Shown here: one piece after another, positions 7,014 through 16,843 of the stretch
Layout of the letters: the number at the start of each line of letters is the position of its first letter
How positions within the stretch are numbered: the stretch's first letter is position 1
NCBI GenBank assembly: GCA_944321925.1
Contig: CALUND010000002.1
Span: 186,001-250,000, forward strand
DNA from: an uncultured Rikenellaceae bacterium
GTDB lineage: Bacteria > Bacteroidota > Bacteroidia > Bacteroidales > Rikenellaceae
Length of the DNA: 64,000 nt
Direction of reading: 5' to 3'
Notes under the pieces: generated by a model
The model's input: the letters and a program-made list of their open reading frames with translations, nothing else
The model's database searches: none
What the model was told of the DNA's origin: nothing
Position numbers and translations under genes: made by a program

Positions 7014-9995
7014 ATGCGCAAATTTCTCTATACGGTCCTTCTTTTTGTCGGGATGGCCGTCGCCTCGACCGCATCGGCTCAGCAGACAGCAGACGATGAA
7101 CATTACCGTCGCGGAATCGCACTCTTCGAAACCGGAGAGTGGTTCGCCGCTCAAAACGAATTCCGGAAAGCCCTCGAACAACCGGGAATCGACGAACCCC
7201 GACGTACCGAACTCGAATATCTTATCGCCGCCTCAGCTGCAGAACTCGGGCAACCCGGAGCTGAAAATCTCGTCGACCAACTGCTTGACCAATATCCCGG
7301 ATCGGTGTACGACAACATGCTCCGATATTATGCCGGGACCCTGCTGTACAACCGCGGAGAATATGCCGCTGCGCTGGAGAAGCTGCTCGCCGTCGATACG
7401 AAAGGGCTCAATCGACGCCAAAAAGACGAATACAACTTCAAAACAGGCCACGCATTTTTCACGGAGGGTGACTACGTCAGAGCCAACAACCTTCTCCAAC
7501 AGGTCGATCCTCAAGGAGCCTTCGCGCCCCACGCCAAATACTACATCGCCTACATCGAATATGCCGATGGCCAGTATGACTCTGCCAAAGAACACTTCTC
7601 CGAACTGGCCGATGTACCATCCTACGAAAAGATCGTCCCCTTCTACCTGCTGCAGATCGAGTTCTTCGAAGGCAATTACGACTACGTGATCGAGAACGGA
7701 GATCCGTTGATCGCGGCCGCAACCGAAAAGCGACAGGCCGAACTGAACCGCATGATGGCTGAAGCGTGGTTCCACCGAGAAGGATATGCTCAATGCCTCG
7801 ACTACATGCGCCGATTCCGCGCAACGGGAGGATCGATCGGTCGGAACGAGCACTACCTCACCGGATTTTCCGCCTACAAAGAGGGCGATTGGAAAACGGC
7901 CGCCGAGGAGTTGGCACAAGTCGTGGGTCCCGACGACCGGCTCTCCCAAAATGCAAGTTATCACCTGGCCGACTGTTACCTGAAGCTCGGCGATAAACAA
8001 CGAGCCATGCAGTCGTTCTCGATCGCCTCCGCCGCCAACTACGACGAGGCGATCAGCGAAAATGCGCTTTTCAACTACGGCAAACTCCAGTACGAACTGG
8101 GCAGCGGTCGCTTCAACGAGGCGATCAATGTGCTGAACCGTTACATGACCCTCTATCCCAACAACGAATCGACCAACCAGGTGAGAGCCTACCTGATCTC
8201 CGCCTACTACAACTCGCACGACTACGAAGCGGCCTACAACGCCATCATGCAATATCCGAATCCGGACAACAACATCAAGGCCGCCCTGCAAAAAATCACC
8301 TACTTCCGTGCACTGGAGTGCTGGAACGCCGGCGACATCGATCAGGCCACAAAACTGCTCGCAAATGCCGCACAGTACCGTTACAACCCAAAATACACGG
8401 CCCTCACCTCCTTCTGGCAAGGCGAAATACTCTATGCACAGGGGAACTACCTTTCGGCCATTCCGAAATTCCAATCCTACCTCAAACTCTCCCCCGCATC
8501 GGAACCCGAAAATCTCATGGCCCGCTACGACCTGGGGTACTGCTACTTCAATCTGCAGGACTGGAACCAGGCCAACAAGTGGTTCTCCGATTTCCTCTCC
8601 CGCTACAAAACCCGCGATCGCTATCGTGCCGACGCGTTCAACCGACTGGGAGACGTGCAACACGCCGAACGTTCCTATTGGAAGGCGATCGAAAGCTACG
8701 ATGCGGCCGCAGCCATCAACACGGAGGACAAATACTACTCCGCCTACCAGCGAGCCCTGATGTTGGGTTTGGTAGAGAGGCCCGAACGTAAAATCGAAAG
8801 CCTCCGCAAGATCATCTCCACCGGAGAGGGCGACTACGTAGACGATGCGACCTACGAATTGGGACGCACCTACATTGCGGGCGACCGATTCAACGAGGGT
8901 GTAGCAGCACTCAAACAGTTCATCGCCCGTTACCCCCAATCGGAAAAATATGCCGACGCCTTGCTGAACCTCGGGCTCGCCTATCTCAACGTAGGCGACA
9001 AGGGGCAAGCTCTGAACTATTACAAAATGGTGGTCGACTACGCCCCCAAATCCTCGGAGGCCCAAGACGCTCTGGCCAGCATCCGAAGCATATACGTCGA
9101 CAGCAACGACGTGGACAGTTATTTCGATTACGCGAAAAAAAGTGGCGTAGAGACCGACTTGGGCGCTTTGCAACGCGACTCGCTCACCTTCATCTCGGCA
9201 GAAAAAGTTTACCTGTCGGGCAATCCGAACCGGGCGACCAAGGCATTGTCCGAATACCTCTCTGCCCATCCCGATGGACGCTACACCCCGACAGCGCTCT
9301 ACTACCTGAGCGACTGCTATATACAGACATCTGTCGCCGATTCGGCCATTGCCGTCCTTTCGCAGTTGTCCGCACTCAAGCAAAACGACTATACCGTACG
9401 CGGTTTGGAAAAACTCGCCTCGCTCACCTACCAGGAGAAACGCTACCGGGAATCGGCCGAAGCCTACAAACGACTCATCGACATCGCTCCCGGAAACGAT
9501 TCCAAACAGAAAGCGATTACCGGTTATGTCGACGCTATCGTGGCAGAAGGCGATCCCGAACGGATCAAAACGATGGCCGACGAAGTGATTGCCATGGGAC
9601 AAGTGCCTGCTGCATCTCTCCGCAAAGCAAAATTCGCCAAGGCAACCGTCCTGCGTGAAACGGGCTCAGAAGCCCTGGCCCTCGACATCTATCGGGAGTT
9701 AAGCCAGGAGGTACAGAGTGCCGAAGGGGCCGAATCGGCCTACCGGGTAATCGAAGCCCTCTACCGCAGCGGTGACCGACGCGGCGCAGAAAAAGCCATA
9801 TTCGATTTCTCGGATAAAAAATCGCCCCAAACCTATTGGGTGGGTATGGCCTTCCTTACGCTGGGCGACATCTATGTAGACGACGGCGACTCGTTCCAGG
9901 CACGGGCCACTTACCAAAGTATCGTAGACGGCTACACACCGGACGACGACGGTATCGTGGAGGCAGCCCGCGAACGGATCAGTAAACTGAAATAA
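7014..9995 (+). CDS. Large exported tetratricopeptide-repeat protein
   Basis: This 993-residue protein has a signal peptide ending in ASTASAQQ and is then almost entirely helical TPR-type repeats (for example HYRRGIALFETGEWFAAQNEF and ADALLNLGLAYLNVGDKGQA). No lipobox cysteine is seen, so it is predicted to be soluble in the periplasm. TPR solenoids serve as protein-binding scaffolds. The next gene, 13-25 bases downstream, encodes an outer-membrane barrel protein, and the pair is very likely an operon; I infer a scaffold working with that barrel. A -7 box TAACTTTG (6983-6990) stands 23 bases before the start, so it can be transcribed separately from the DUF3108 gene. The specific function is unknown. 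Confidence 0.9.
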   Translation: MRKFLYTVLLFVGMAVASTASAQQTADDEHYRRGIALFETGEWFAAQNEFRKALEQPGIDEPRRTELEYLIAASAAELGQPGAENLVDQLLDQYPGSVYDNMLRYYAGTLLYNRGEYAAALEKLLAVDTKGLNRRQKDEYNFKTGHAFFTEGDYVRANNLLQQVDPQGAFAPHAKYYIAYIEYADGQYDSAKEHFSELADVPSYEKIVPFYLLQIEFFEGNYDYVIENGDPLIAAATEKRQAELNRMMAEAWFHREGYAQCLDYMRRFRATGGSIGRNEHYLTGFSAYKEGDWKTAAEELAQVVGPDDRLSQNASYHLADCYLKLGDKQRAMQSFSIASAANYDEAISENALFNYGKLQYELGSGRFNEAINVLNRYMTLYPNNESTNQVRAYLISAYYNSHDYEAAYNAIMQYPNPDNNIKAALQKITYFRALECWNAGDIDQATKLLANAAQYRYNPKYTALTSFWQGEILYAQGNYLSAIPKFQSYLKLSPASEPENLMARYDLGYCYFNLQDWNQANKWFSDFLSRYKTRDRYRADAFNRLGDVQHAERSYWKAIESYDAAAAINTEDKYYSAYQRALMLGLVERPERKIESLRKIISTGEGDYVDDATYELGRTYIAGDRFNEGVAALKQFIARYPQSEKYADALLNLGLAYLNVGDKGQALNYYKMVVDYAPKSSEAQDALASIRSIYVDSNDVDSYFDYAKKSGVETDLGALQRDSLTFISAEKVYLSGNPNRATKALSEYLSAHPDGRYTPTALYYLSDCYIQTSVADSAIAVLSQLSALKQNDYTVRGLEKLASLTYQEKRYRESAEAYKRLIDIAPGNDSKQKAITGYVDAIVAEGDPERIKTMADEVIAMGQVPAASLRKAKFAKATVLRETGSEALALDIYRELSQEVQSAEGAESAYRVIEALYRSGDRRGAEKAIFDFSDKKSPQTYWVGMAFLTLGDIYVDDGDSFQARATYQSIVDGYTPDDDGIVEAARERISKLK

Positions 9996-10020
9996 ACCTC
10001 CACACAGGATGCAGTCGATT

Positions 10021-11748
10021 ATGAAAAACAGATATCTACCGTTTCTTTTCCTCGCCTTGTTCGCTGCAACGGATCTTCAAGCTCAAGACGACAAACTGAC
10101 CAAACAGGTGGAGGTAACCCGGGCCTATGTTCCCCATGTCGGACAGGCGGCCAAACTCTCCATCCAACCCCGCATGGTCGACACGGTAACGCTCCGACCG
10201 GAGATCGAATATTCCATACGGCCATCGGCCTGGAAAACCGGATTCGACGTACCCGCATTCCGTCCCGCCTCGGTCAATGCCACGCCCTATCTGCGCAACA
10301 ATCCGTTCTACGTAAAGGCCGGCATCGGTTATCCACTCCAGAGCCTGCTCGACTTCTACGCCTCCACCAATCCCAACGGGAAGGGACAGGCAGGATTCTA
10401 TCTCAACCACAAAGGATCCTATTCGGAACTGCGGGATGACCTGGGCGAAAAACGCAACGCCACCGAAATGCAGAATGCCATCGGGGTTTTCGGTACGCGC
10501 ACCTGGCGCAACCGGCTCCACCTGCATGGAGAGGCCCAATATGAGAATCTCCTCTATCACCGTTACGGAGCCTTCTCCATGGATTCTACCGCCACCGAAG
10601 GATTTTTACCCGACTCGGAAAAGGAGAGACGCATCAACTACAACCGTGTTTCGGGAGCACTCACCTTCGGCAACGACTTTACGGACCTTTCGCTTTTCAA
10701 CTTCCGCATCGGCCTGAACGGAGGTTTCACGGGCGATACGAACGAAGACCGGGAGGGTCGTTTCGGATTCGCGGCGGAAATCGGAAAGATGTACCGCGAA
10801 CGTCATGGATTCACCGTGAAAGCGGCCTATAACGGCACCTTCGGCGGAGGAGCACTCGATACGGCAAGCAGTCACCAGTTTGTGGCAGGGCCCCGCTACC
10901 TGCTCTCGACCCAACGCATCCGAATGATTTTGGGAGCCGATATCGCCTATACGGAAAACCATGCCTGGAACCAGAGTCGGGTTTCGCTCCTTCCGGCACT
11001 CGACTTCCGCATCCGCATCGGACGCAGCAACGCTTTCGTGCCCTTTGCCCGAATCAACGGAGAGATCGTAAACGGTGGATTCGACGCCCTTATCCGCGAA
11101 AATCCCTACCTGGCACCCGGAACGACTGCTCCGACCGGTATCACCTACCATTTCCGGGGAGGTATCGCCGGATCCGTTAAGAGCGTGTTCGCCTACCGGA
11201 TCGAAGCCGGATACAGCCGTCTGAATCGCCACCATCTGTTTGCCAGCCTCTATCGGCTGAACGATGCCGACGAGACAGGACAAGCCGGCATTCTGGTCGA
11301 TGACGGCAGCCTGTTCACCGTCGGAGCCGATCTCGACTTCTCCATCCGGGGTAAATTCTTCGCCACCCTTACGGGTCGCTATACGCACTATACGTTCAAC
11401 CATGTACCGCAAGGCGGAGGTCTCCCGACCGGTGAAATGGGACTCCGGCTCCGGTACAGTTATCGGGACCTCTTTTCGATCTCGGCAGGGGCTCTTCTGA
11501 TCGGAACACGCTACTTCCCGGAGGTTGCCAATCCGCTCTCTCCGGCCATGTGGTCTTCGGATATCGAAATCGAGACGAACCGCGTATCGGCCGTCGTAGA
11601 CGTTACGCTCGATGCCGAAGTGAAACTCTGCCGCCGCTTATGGCTCTTCGTCGAAGGGGGTAACCTGGCCGGATGCAAACTCTATCCCTACAACCATTAT
11701 CGGGGCCTGGGAACCAATGTCCTCGTAGGAGTAAAGGCATTCTTCTAA
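10021..11748 (+). CDS. Outer-membrane beta-barrel protein (TonB-dependent-receptor-like barrel, no plug)
   Basis: I chose the ATG at 10021 because the signal peptide MKNRYLPFLFLALFAATDLQ then starts normally; an ATG at 10009 would add four residues. After the signal comes a conserved segment, KQVEVTRAYVPHVGQAAKLS with RPEIEYSI, found in a widespread Bacteroidota protein group often labelled TonB-dependent receptor. The remaining roughly 480 residues are alternating amphipathic beta strands ending in a phenylalanine (GVKAFF), as in outer-membrane proteins inserted by the BAM complex. No plug domain or TonB box is seen. It is encoded directly after the TPR gene and probably partners with it. 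Substrate and role are unknown. Confidence 0.82.
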   Translation: MKNRYLPFLFLALFAATDLQAQDDKLTKQVEVTRAYVPHVGQAAKLSIQPRMVDTVTLRPEIEYSIRPSAWKTGFDVPAFRPASVNATPYLRNNPFYVKAGIGYPLQSLLDFYASTNPNGKGQAGFYLNHKGSYSELRDDLGEKRNATEMQNAIGVFGTRTWRNRLHLHGEAQYENLLYHRYGAFSMDSTATEGFLPDSEKERRINYNRVSGALTFGNDFTDLSLFNFRIGLNGGFTGDTNEDREGRFGFAAEIGKMYRERHGFTVKAAYNGTFGGGALDTASSHQFVAGPRYLLSTQRIRMILGADIAYTENHAWNQSRVSLLPALDFRIRIGRSNAFVPFARINGEIVNGGFDALIRENPYLAPGTTAPTGITYHFRGGIAGSVKSVFAYRIEAGYSRLNRHHLFASLYRLNDADETGQAGILVDDGSLFTVGADLDFSIRGKFFATLTGRYTHYTFNHVPQGGGLPTGEMGLRLRYSYRDLFSISAGALLIGTRYFPEVANPLSPAMWSSDIEIETNRVSAVVDVTLDAEVKLCRRLWLFVEGGNLAGCKLYPYNHYRGLGTNVLVGVKAFF

Positions 11749-12098
11749 ACGAAGAATCCTAAAAAATAAGACAGGAGACAACAATCCATAAAATAATTGC
11801 TAATAGCATTTTAGCAACATTGGTCCGGAGATAAGTGAACCGTCCAGACGCAAAAACAAGGTTCAGAAAAAGTTTTATTACCAAATCGTTACCGAAACTC
11901 TTTTCGAACTTCGTTTTTAATGATGTATCGCTATTCCGCCAACAGGCCTTTACTTTTTAACAACTTTCCTGCATCCCTGAAAATTCTGGGCCGGCGATTC
12001 GAAACAGATACCTCCGAAAAATTCGGTTTTCGTTTGCCTTGGCCCTCACTTTTTATATCTTTGTGAAAGAAGATTAAGATTATTCGAGCGCTTTTCAG
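11749..12098. other. 350-base intergenic region before hflX
   Basis: An AT-rich stretch with no convincing ORF. Its last 70 bases hold the hflX promoter and a degenerate copy of the promoter-bearing repeat seen upstream of rlmN and the Nim-like gene. Nothing else was recognised; the tail of the barrel gene has a short TTCTTC/GAAGAA inverted repeat without a T-run, so no clear terminator. Confidence 0.6.
12033..12063 (+). promoter_or_regulatory. hflX promoter
   Basis: TTTG at 12033-12036, a 19-base spacer, and TATCTTTG at 12056-12063 match the Bacteroidota -33/-7 consensus exactly. The surrounding 50 bases resemble the repeat upstream of rlmN (29 of 40 positions by hand over its first 40 bases). 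Confidence 0.75.
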
Positions 12099-13316
12099 AT
12101 GCAGAGACCTCTCGAAACGAAAATGACCGAGACAACCGAACAGATCAAAAAAGAACGAGCCGTACTGGTGGCCGTTACCAACGATCGGCAAGAGGCCCGT
12201 CAGACCGAAGAATACCTCGACGAGCTGGAGTTTCTGGCCGCTACGGCCGACATCATTCCGGTCAAGCGGTTCACCCAACGATTGCCCATGCCGAACTCCC
12301 GAATCTATGTCGGGCCAGGGAAACTGGAAGAGATCGCTGCCTGGTGCGAAGCGGAAGGAATCGACGTGGCGATCTTCGATGACGAGCTCTCCCCCTCGCA
12401 AACGCGCAACATCGAACAGGCCCTTCCCTGTCGGGTATTGGATCGCACCCGCCTGATCCTCGATATTTTCATGAGCCGGGCCAAAACGGCTTACGCCCGC
12501 ACTCAGGTGCAACTGGCACAATACGAATACATGCTACCGCGATTAGCCGGTCTCTGGACCCACCTCGAACGACAACGAGGCGGTACGGGAACCCGCGGAG
12601 GAGCCGGTGAACGGGAGATCGAGACGGACCGGCGTATCGTTCGTAACAGGATCGCCAAACTGAAGGAGGACCTTCGAAAAATCGACTGCCAGATGGCCAT
12701 TCAGCGCGGGAATCGAGGTTCGCTCGTACGGGTGGCTCTTGTAGGTTATACGAACGTGGGGAAATCGACGATCATGAATCTGATCAGCAAGAGCGACGTC
12801 TTTGCCGAGAACAAACTCTTCGCCACGCTCGATACGACCGTACGTAAAGTGGTACTCGAAAACCTCCCTTTTCTGCTCTCGGATACGGTAGGATTCATCC
12901 GCAAACTGCCGACCGAACTGGTCGAATCGTTCAAATCGACGCTCGACGAGGTGCGGGAAGCCGATCTGTTGCTGCACGTGGTCGACATCTCCCACCCCGG
13001 CTTCGAAGATCAGATCGCCGTCGTGAACCAGACGCTCCGCGACATCGGAGCAGGGGACAAACCGGTATTTCTTGTCTTCAACAAGATCGATGCGTATCAT
13101 TTCGTCCGAAAAGCGGAAGACGACCTGACTCCTGCCGACCGGGAAAATCTCTCGCTCGAAGAGTTGAAGCAGAGTTGGATCGCCCGCGCAGGCACGCCCT
13201 GCATCTTCATCTCGGCACGGGACCGGATCGGCATCGACAAGTTCCGTCGCGACCTCTATGGTATGGTTCGTGAGATACATGCGGGTCGGTATCCGTTCAA
13301 CAATTTCCTCTATTGA
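12099..13316 (+). CDS. hflX: GTPase HflX
   Basis: HflX is a ribosome-associated GTPase that splits stalled or stressed 70S ribosomes. The N-terminal HflX domain contains the glycine-rich IYVGPGKLEEI segment and the RTRLILDIFMSRAKT helix, followed by the flexible GGTGTRGGAGERE region. The G domain has G1 GYTNVGKST (about residue 216), DTVGFIRKLP (G3) and FNKID (G4). The length of 405 residues is normal. An alternative start at 12123 would shorten it by 8 residues. A strong promoter precedes it, and upp follows after 26 bases in the same direction. Confidence 0.96.
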   Translation: MQRPLETKMTETTEQIKKERAVLVAVTNDRQEARQTEEYLDELEFLAATADIIPVKRFTQRLPMPNSRIYVGPGKLEEIAAWCEAEGIDVAIFDDELSPSQTRNIEQALPCRVLDRTRLILDIFMSRAKTAYARTQVQLAQYEYMLPRLAGLWTHLERQRGGTGTRGGAGEREIETDRRIVRNRIAKLKEDLRKIDCQMAIQRGNRGSLVRVALVGYTNVGKSTIMNLISKSDVFAENKLFATLDTTVRKVVLENLPFLLSDTVGFIRKLPTELVESFKSTLDEVREADLLLHVVDISHPGFEDQIAVVNQTLRDIGAGDKPVFLVFNKIDAYHFVRKAEDDLTPADRENLSLEELKQSWIARAGTPCIFISARDRIGIDKFRRDLYGMVREIHAGRYPFNNFLY

Positions 13317-13342
13317 TCTCCAGCAATTAACAATTAAGCGAT

Positions 13343-14011
13343 ATGAATACGACCCATTTGCACATCCTCGACAGAGAGACCCCCACGATTCTCAGCAAAT
13401 TCATCGCCCAGATGCGCGATCGGCAGATCCAGACCGACAGCATGCGTTTCCGTCGCAATCTCGAACGGGTGGGCGAAGTGATGGCCTACGAAATCAGCAA
13501 AACGCTGCACTACTCGATGTGCACGGTCGAAACGCCGCTCGGCGAGGCCCAGGTGGCATTATCAGACGATCAAGTGGTCATCGCCACGATCCTGAGAGCC
13601 GGATTGCCCTACCATCGCGGGTTCCTGAACTACTTCGACGATGCACAAAATGCTTTCGTTTCGGCCTACCGCAAATACAGCAAAGACGGTTCGTTCAAGG
13701 TCAAGGTCGAATACATCTCCTGCGGCGATCTGCAGGACAAGGTGCTGCTGCTGGTCGACCCGATGCTGGCAACAGGAACTTCCCTCGTATTGACCTACGA
13801 GGCACTGCTCGAAAAGGGCGGTATTCCGCGCCATACCCACATCGCTTCGGTAATCGCCAGCGAGGAGGGAATCGAATACGTACAGGAGCATCTTCCCTCC
13901 CGGAGTGTCGATATCTGGGTAGGAGCTGTCGACGAAGAGCTGACGGTAAAATCCTACATCGTTCCGGGGCTCGGCGATGCGGGCGACCTGGCTTACGGAG
14001 AGAAACTTTAA
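13343..14011 (+). CDS. upp: Uracil phosphoribosyltransferase
   Basis: Upp converts uracil and PRPP to UMP in pyrimidine salvage. The 222-residue protein has the PRPP-binding loop in LLLVDPMLATGTSLV, the ILRAGLPYHRGFL segment and the uracil-binding C-terminus YIVPGLGDAGDLAYG, all hallmarks of Upp. It lies 26 bases after hflX and 25 bases before a membrane sulfatase gene, so the three are probably co-transcribed. Confidence 0.96.
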   Translation: MNTTHLHILDRETPTILSKFIAQMRDRQIQTDSMRFRRNLERVGEVMAYEISKTLHYSMCTVETPLGEAQVALSDDQVVIATILRAGLPYHRGFLNYFDDAQNAFVSAYRKYSKDGSFKVKVEYISCGDLQDKVLLLVDPMLATGTSLVLTYEALLEKGGIPRHTHIASVIASEEGIEYVQEHLPSRSVDIWVGAVDEELTVKSYIVPGLGDAGDLAYGEKL

Positions 14012-14036
14012 ACCGCTCCTCCGACCGCAAAATGCC

Positions 14037-15872
14037 ATGAAACGACGACTCCTCTTCCTGATAGCCGTGTATGCAGGGTTCATGCTGCTGTTCGCCCTGC
14101 AGAAACCGCTTTTCATGCTCTATCAGGGTGACATTGCAGCCGGAATACCCGCAGCCGACTGGTTCCGGGTAATCCTGCACGGCATGTTGCTCGATATAAG
14201 CGTAGCGGGCTATTCGACCGTCTTGCCCTGGCTGTTGGTTATGATCTCCGTATGGATTCCGGGTCGCTGGCTGGTCGTTTCGTTGCGGGTCTATTTTTTG
14301 CTGTTCACCTTCCTGTTGGCCCTCATCTTCGCAGGCGACATGGCGCTCTATCCCTTCTGGCGTTTCCGGCTCGATGCCACGGTACTCTTCTATCTCCAGA
14401 GTCCCGCCGATGCGATGGCCAGCATCCCGCCCCGCCTCTTTTGGACCCAGATAGCCGTACTGGCCGTCTGGTGGGCCGCGAGCTACCTGCTCATGCGCAA
14501 AATCGTGCAGCTCCTCGCCGATCTTCCTCCGGTTCGGCTGAATCGTGCGGCATGGAGCGGATTGTTCCTGCTGCTGGGCGGAGTCCTGTTTCTCTCGATC
14601 CGGGGTGGAGTGACGCAGGCGACGGCCAATGTCGGCAAGGTCTACTTCAGCCGCAACATGTTCCTGAACCATGCCGCGATCAATCCGGCCTTCTCGCTGT
14701 TCGAATCGATCACCAAAGAGCACAATTTTTCCCGATTGTATCCCTATTTCGACGAAGAGAAACGGGCTCGTCTGTTCGCTGAAATGTGTGGCGATCCGAC
14801 CGGCATCGAGACCCTGACGGACTCTCTGTTGGTCACCTCACGTCCCGACATCGTGCTGGTGGTACTGGAGAGCTTCACTTCGAACATCCTCGAAGAGCGC
14901 GTAGACGGCCAGGAGGTAACTCCCCGGTTCAATGCACTGAAAACGGAAGGAGTCTGGTTCCCCAACTTCTATGGAAACAGTTTCCGTACGGACCGGGGAT
15001 TGGTCTCGATCCTGAACGGCTATCCGGCCCAACCCACCACCTCCATCATGAAATATCCGTCGAAGAGTCAGACGTTGCCCTCCATCGCACAATCGCTCGA
15101 TTCAGCAGGGTATGTCACAAGCATGCTCTACGGCGGCGACATCAACTTCACCAACATGCGCTCCTACTTCTACGCATCGGGCTACTATCGGGTCACCGGC
15201 GAGCAGGACATGCGTCTGGCGGCCCCCCGGAGCGAGTGGGGTTACAACGATTCGGTGATGTTCGTCGAGTTTCGTCGTCGGCTGGAGGAGCAGCAACGTC
15301 CGTTCTTCGCTACATTCCTCACCCTCAGCAGCCACGAACCTTTCGATGTGCCCGGCAACCGCTTCGAAAACAAGGTACTCAACTCGATGGCGTTTGCCGA
15401 CGAACACCTCGGCCGGTTCGTGGACAGTCTGAAAAGCAGCCCCCTGTGGGACAATCTGCTTTTGATACTTGTGGCGGATCATGCACTGACCTGGCCCGAG
15501 ACACTCCGGGCCCACGACATAGATCGGCACCACATCCCGATGCTCTGGCTGGGCGGAGCGTTGCGAGAAGCCAAAACCGTGGATCGTGTCGCTTCTCAGA
15601 TCGATATCGCAGCGACGCTTCTGGCCCAATTGGGTCTCTCCTACGACGAATTCGCCTTCAGCAAAAATCTGTTCGACAGCCGATCGCCGGAGTTCGCCTT
15701 TTATACCTTCAACAACGGATTCGGAATCGTAGATCGTTGCGGTGCAACGGTGTGGGATTGCGACAGCGAGACGATGCTCGACTCCCGCGGAGCCGATTCG
15801 CTCTGCCGGGAACGAATTTTGAAGGGAAAAGCGATGCTCCAGACCCTGTACGAAGATCTCGACAAGAGATAG
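14037..15872 (+). CDS. LTA-synthase-like membrane-anchored sulfatase-family phosphotransferase
   Basis: Translation is placed at the ATG at 14037 (MKRRLLFLIAVYAG), because an upstream in-frame ATG at 13977 lies inside upp. About five transmembrane helices occupy residues 5-190. A periplasmic alkaline-phosphatase/sulfatase-fold domain follows: PDIVLVVLESFTSN (metal-binding Glu), SFRTDRGLVSILNGYPAQP (candidate nucleophile Thr), MLYGGDINFTNM and LLILVADHALTW. Relatives transfer phosphoglycerol or phosphoethanolamine from phospholipids to glycans or lipids. Cardiolipin synthase two genes downstream is compatible with a lipid-headgroup role, but the substrate cannot be read from sequence. Confidence 0.88.
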   Translation: MKRRLLFLIAVYAGFMLLFALQKPLFMLYQGDIAAGIPAADWFRVILHGMLLDISVAGYSTVLPWLLVMISVWIPGRWLVVSLRVYFLLFTFLLALIFAGDMALYPFWRFRLDATVLFYLQSPADAMASIPPRLFWTQIAVLAVWWAASYLLMRKIVQLLADLPPVRLNRAAWSGLFLLLGGVLFLSIRGGVTQATANVGKVYFSRNMFLNHAAINPAFSLFESITKEHNFSRLYPYFDEEKRARLFAEMCGDPTGIETLTDSLLVTSRPDIVLVVLESFTSNILEERVDGQEVTPRFNALKTEGVWFPNFYGNSFRTDRGLVSILNGYPAQPTTSIMKYPSKSQTLPSIAQSLDSAGYVTSMLYGGDINFTNMRSYFYASGYYRVTGEQDMRLAAPRSEWGYNDSVMFVEFRRRLEEQQRPFFATFLTLSSHEPFDVPGNRFENKVLNSMAFADEHLGRFVDSLKSSPLWDNLLLILVADHALTWPETLRAHDIDRHHIPMLWLGGALREAKTVDRVASQIDIAATLLAQLGLSYDEFAFSKNLFDSRSPEFAFYTFNNGFGIVDRCGATVWDCDSETMLDSRGADSLCRERILKGKAMLQTLYEDLDKR

Positions 15873-15959
15873 GGAGACAAGTTGCATAATCGTCGAAAAA
15901 TGATTACCTTGCCAAAAGGTAGACATTGGAAATTCAAAGTACGCAAAATTCAAGAAACT

Positions 15960-16838
15960 ATGGAATACTCTGCAATGCTCCAGGAATATGCCCCTGCAAT
16001 GGATGAAGCACAGGTGGCAGCAGAGGTGGAACGCCTTCGTTCGGCAGCTCACCGGAATGAAAACAAAGAGGTCTACAAACTGTGTTACAGCACGATCGAC
16101 CTGACCTCGCTCAACAGTACCGATTCGGAATCCCGCATTCGGACCTTCACCGAAAAGGCCGTAACCTTTCCGACCCACTTCCCGGACATCCCCAATGTCG
16201 CCTCCATTTGTGTCTATCCGTCGTTCGTGGAGACGGTGGGACTGGCTTTGGGCAACTCCGATCTGGCTATCACCAGCGTAGCCGGCGGATTCCCCTCCTC
16301 ACAAACCTTCATCGAGGTGAAGATGCTCGAAGTAGCCATGGCCGCGGAGAACGGAGCCGACGAGATCGATGTGGTGATCTCCATCGGCGAAATGCTGACC
16401 GGCGAATACGACCGAATGGCCAGCACGTTGGCTGTGATCCGAGGAGAACTGGACGAAGAAGTTGTGCTGAAGGTCATCATCGAATCGGGGGCACTCAAAA
16501 CGCCGGAGCTGATTCGCAAGGCGTCGTTGCTGGCGATGTTTGCCGGCGCCGATTTCGTGAAGACCTCCACGGGTAAAATCGACGTGCATGCCACACCGGA
16601 AGCGGCCGTAGTAATGTGTACGGCCATACGCGATTACTATCAGAAAACGGGACGCAAAGTCGGCTTCAAGGCTGCGGGAGGTGTCCGTAGCGCCGAAGAG
16701 GCTGCCCTGTATTACACCATCGTCGAGGAGATTCTCGGACCGGAATGGCTTACGCCGAAATTGTTCCGGATCGGAGCGAGCTCGTTGGCCAACCACCTGA
16801 TCAGTGCAATCGAAGGTAAGGAGATCACCTATTTTTAG
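15960..16838 (+). CDS. deoC: Deoxyribose-phosphate aldolase
   Basis: DeoC cleaves 2-deoxyribose 5-phosphate to acetaldehyde and glyceraldehyde 3-phosphate in deoxynucleoside catabolism. The Schiff-base lysine is in ADFVKTSTGK, the second active-site lysine in GRKVGFKAAGG, and the conserved EIDVVISIGEMLTGEY and VVLKVIIESGAL strands are present. I place the start at 15960 (MEYSAMLQ); an in-frame ATG at 15900 gives a basic extension unlike the family. With about 292 residues it belongs to the longer DeoC type found in Bacteroidota. The cls start lies 5 bases beyond its stop. Confidence 0.94.
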   Translation: MEYSAMLQEYAPAMDEAQVAAEVERLRSAAHRNENKEVYKLCYSTIDLTSLNSTDSESRIRTFTEKAVTFPTHFPDIPNVASICVYPSFVETVGLALGNSDLAITSVAGGFPSSQTFIEVKMLEVAMAAENGADEIDVVISIGEMLTGEYDRMASTLAVIRGELDEEVVLKVIIESGALKTPELIRKASLLAMFAGADFVKTSTGKIDVHATPEAAVVMCTAIRDYYQKTGRKVGFKAAGGVRSAEEAALYYTIVEEILGPEWLTPKLFRIGASSLANHLISAIEGKEITYF

Positions 16839-16843
16839 AGCCT

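Noticed and set aside
7233..9602. A 789-codon open frame antisense to the TPR gene
   Set aside because: It mirrors the codon bias of the TPR gene, has no domain, and its residues are repetitive in step with the sense repeats.
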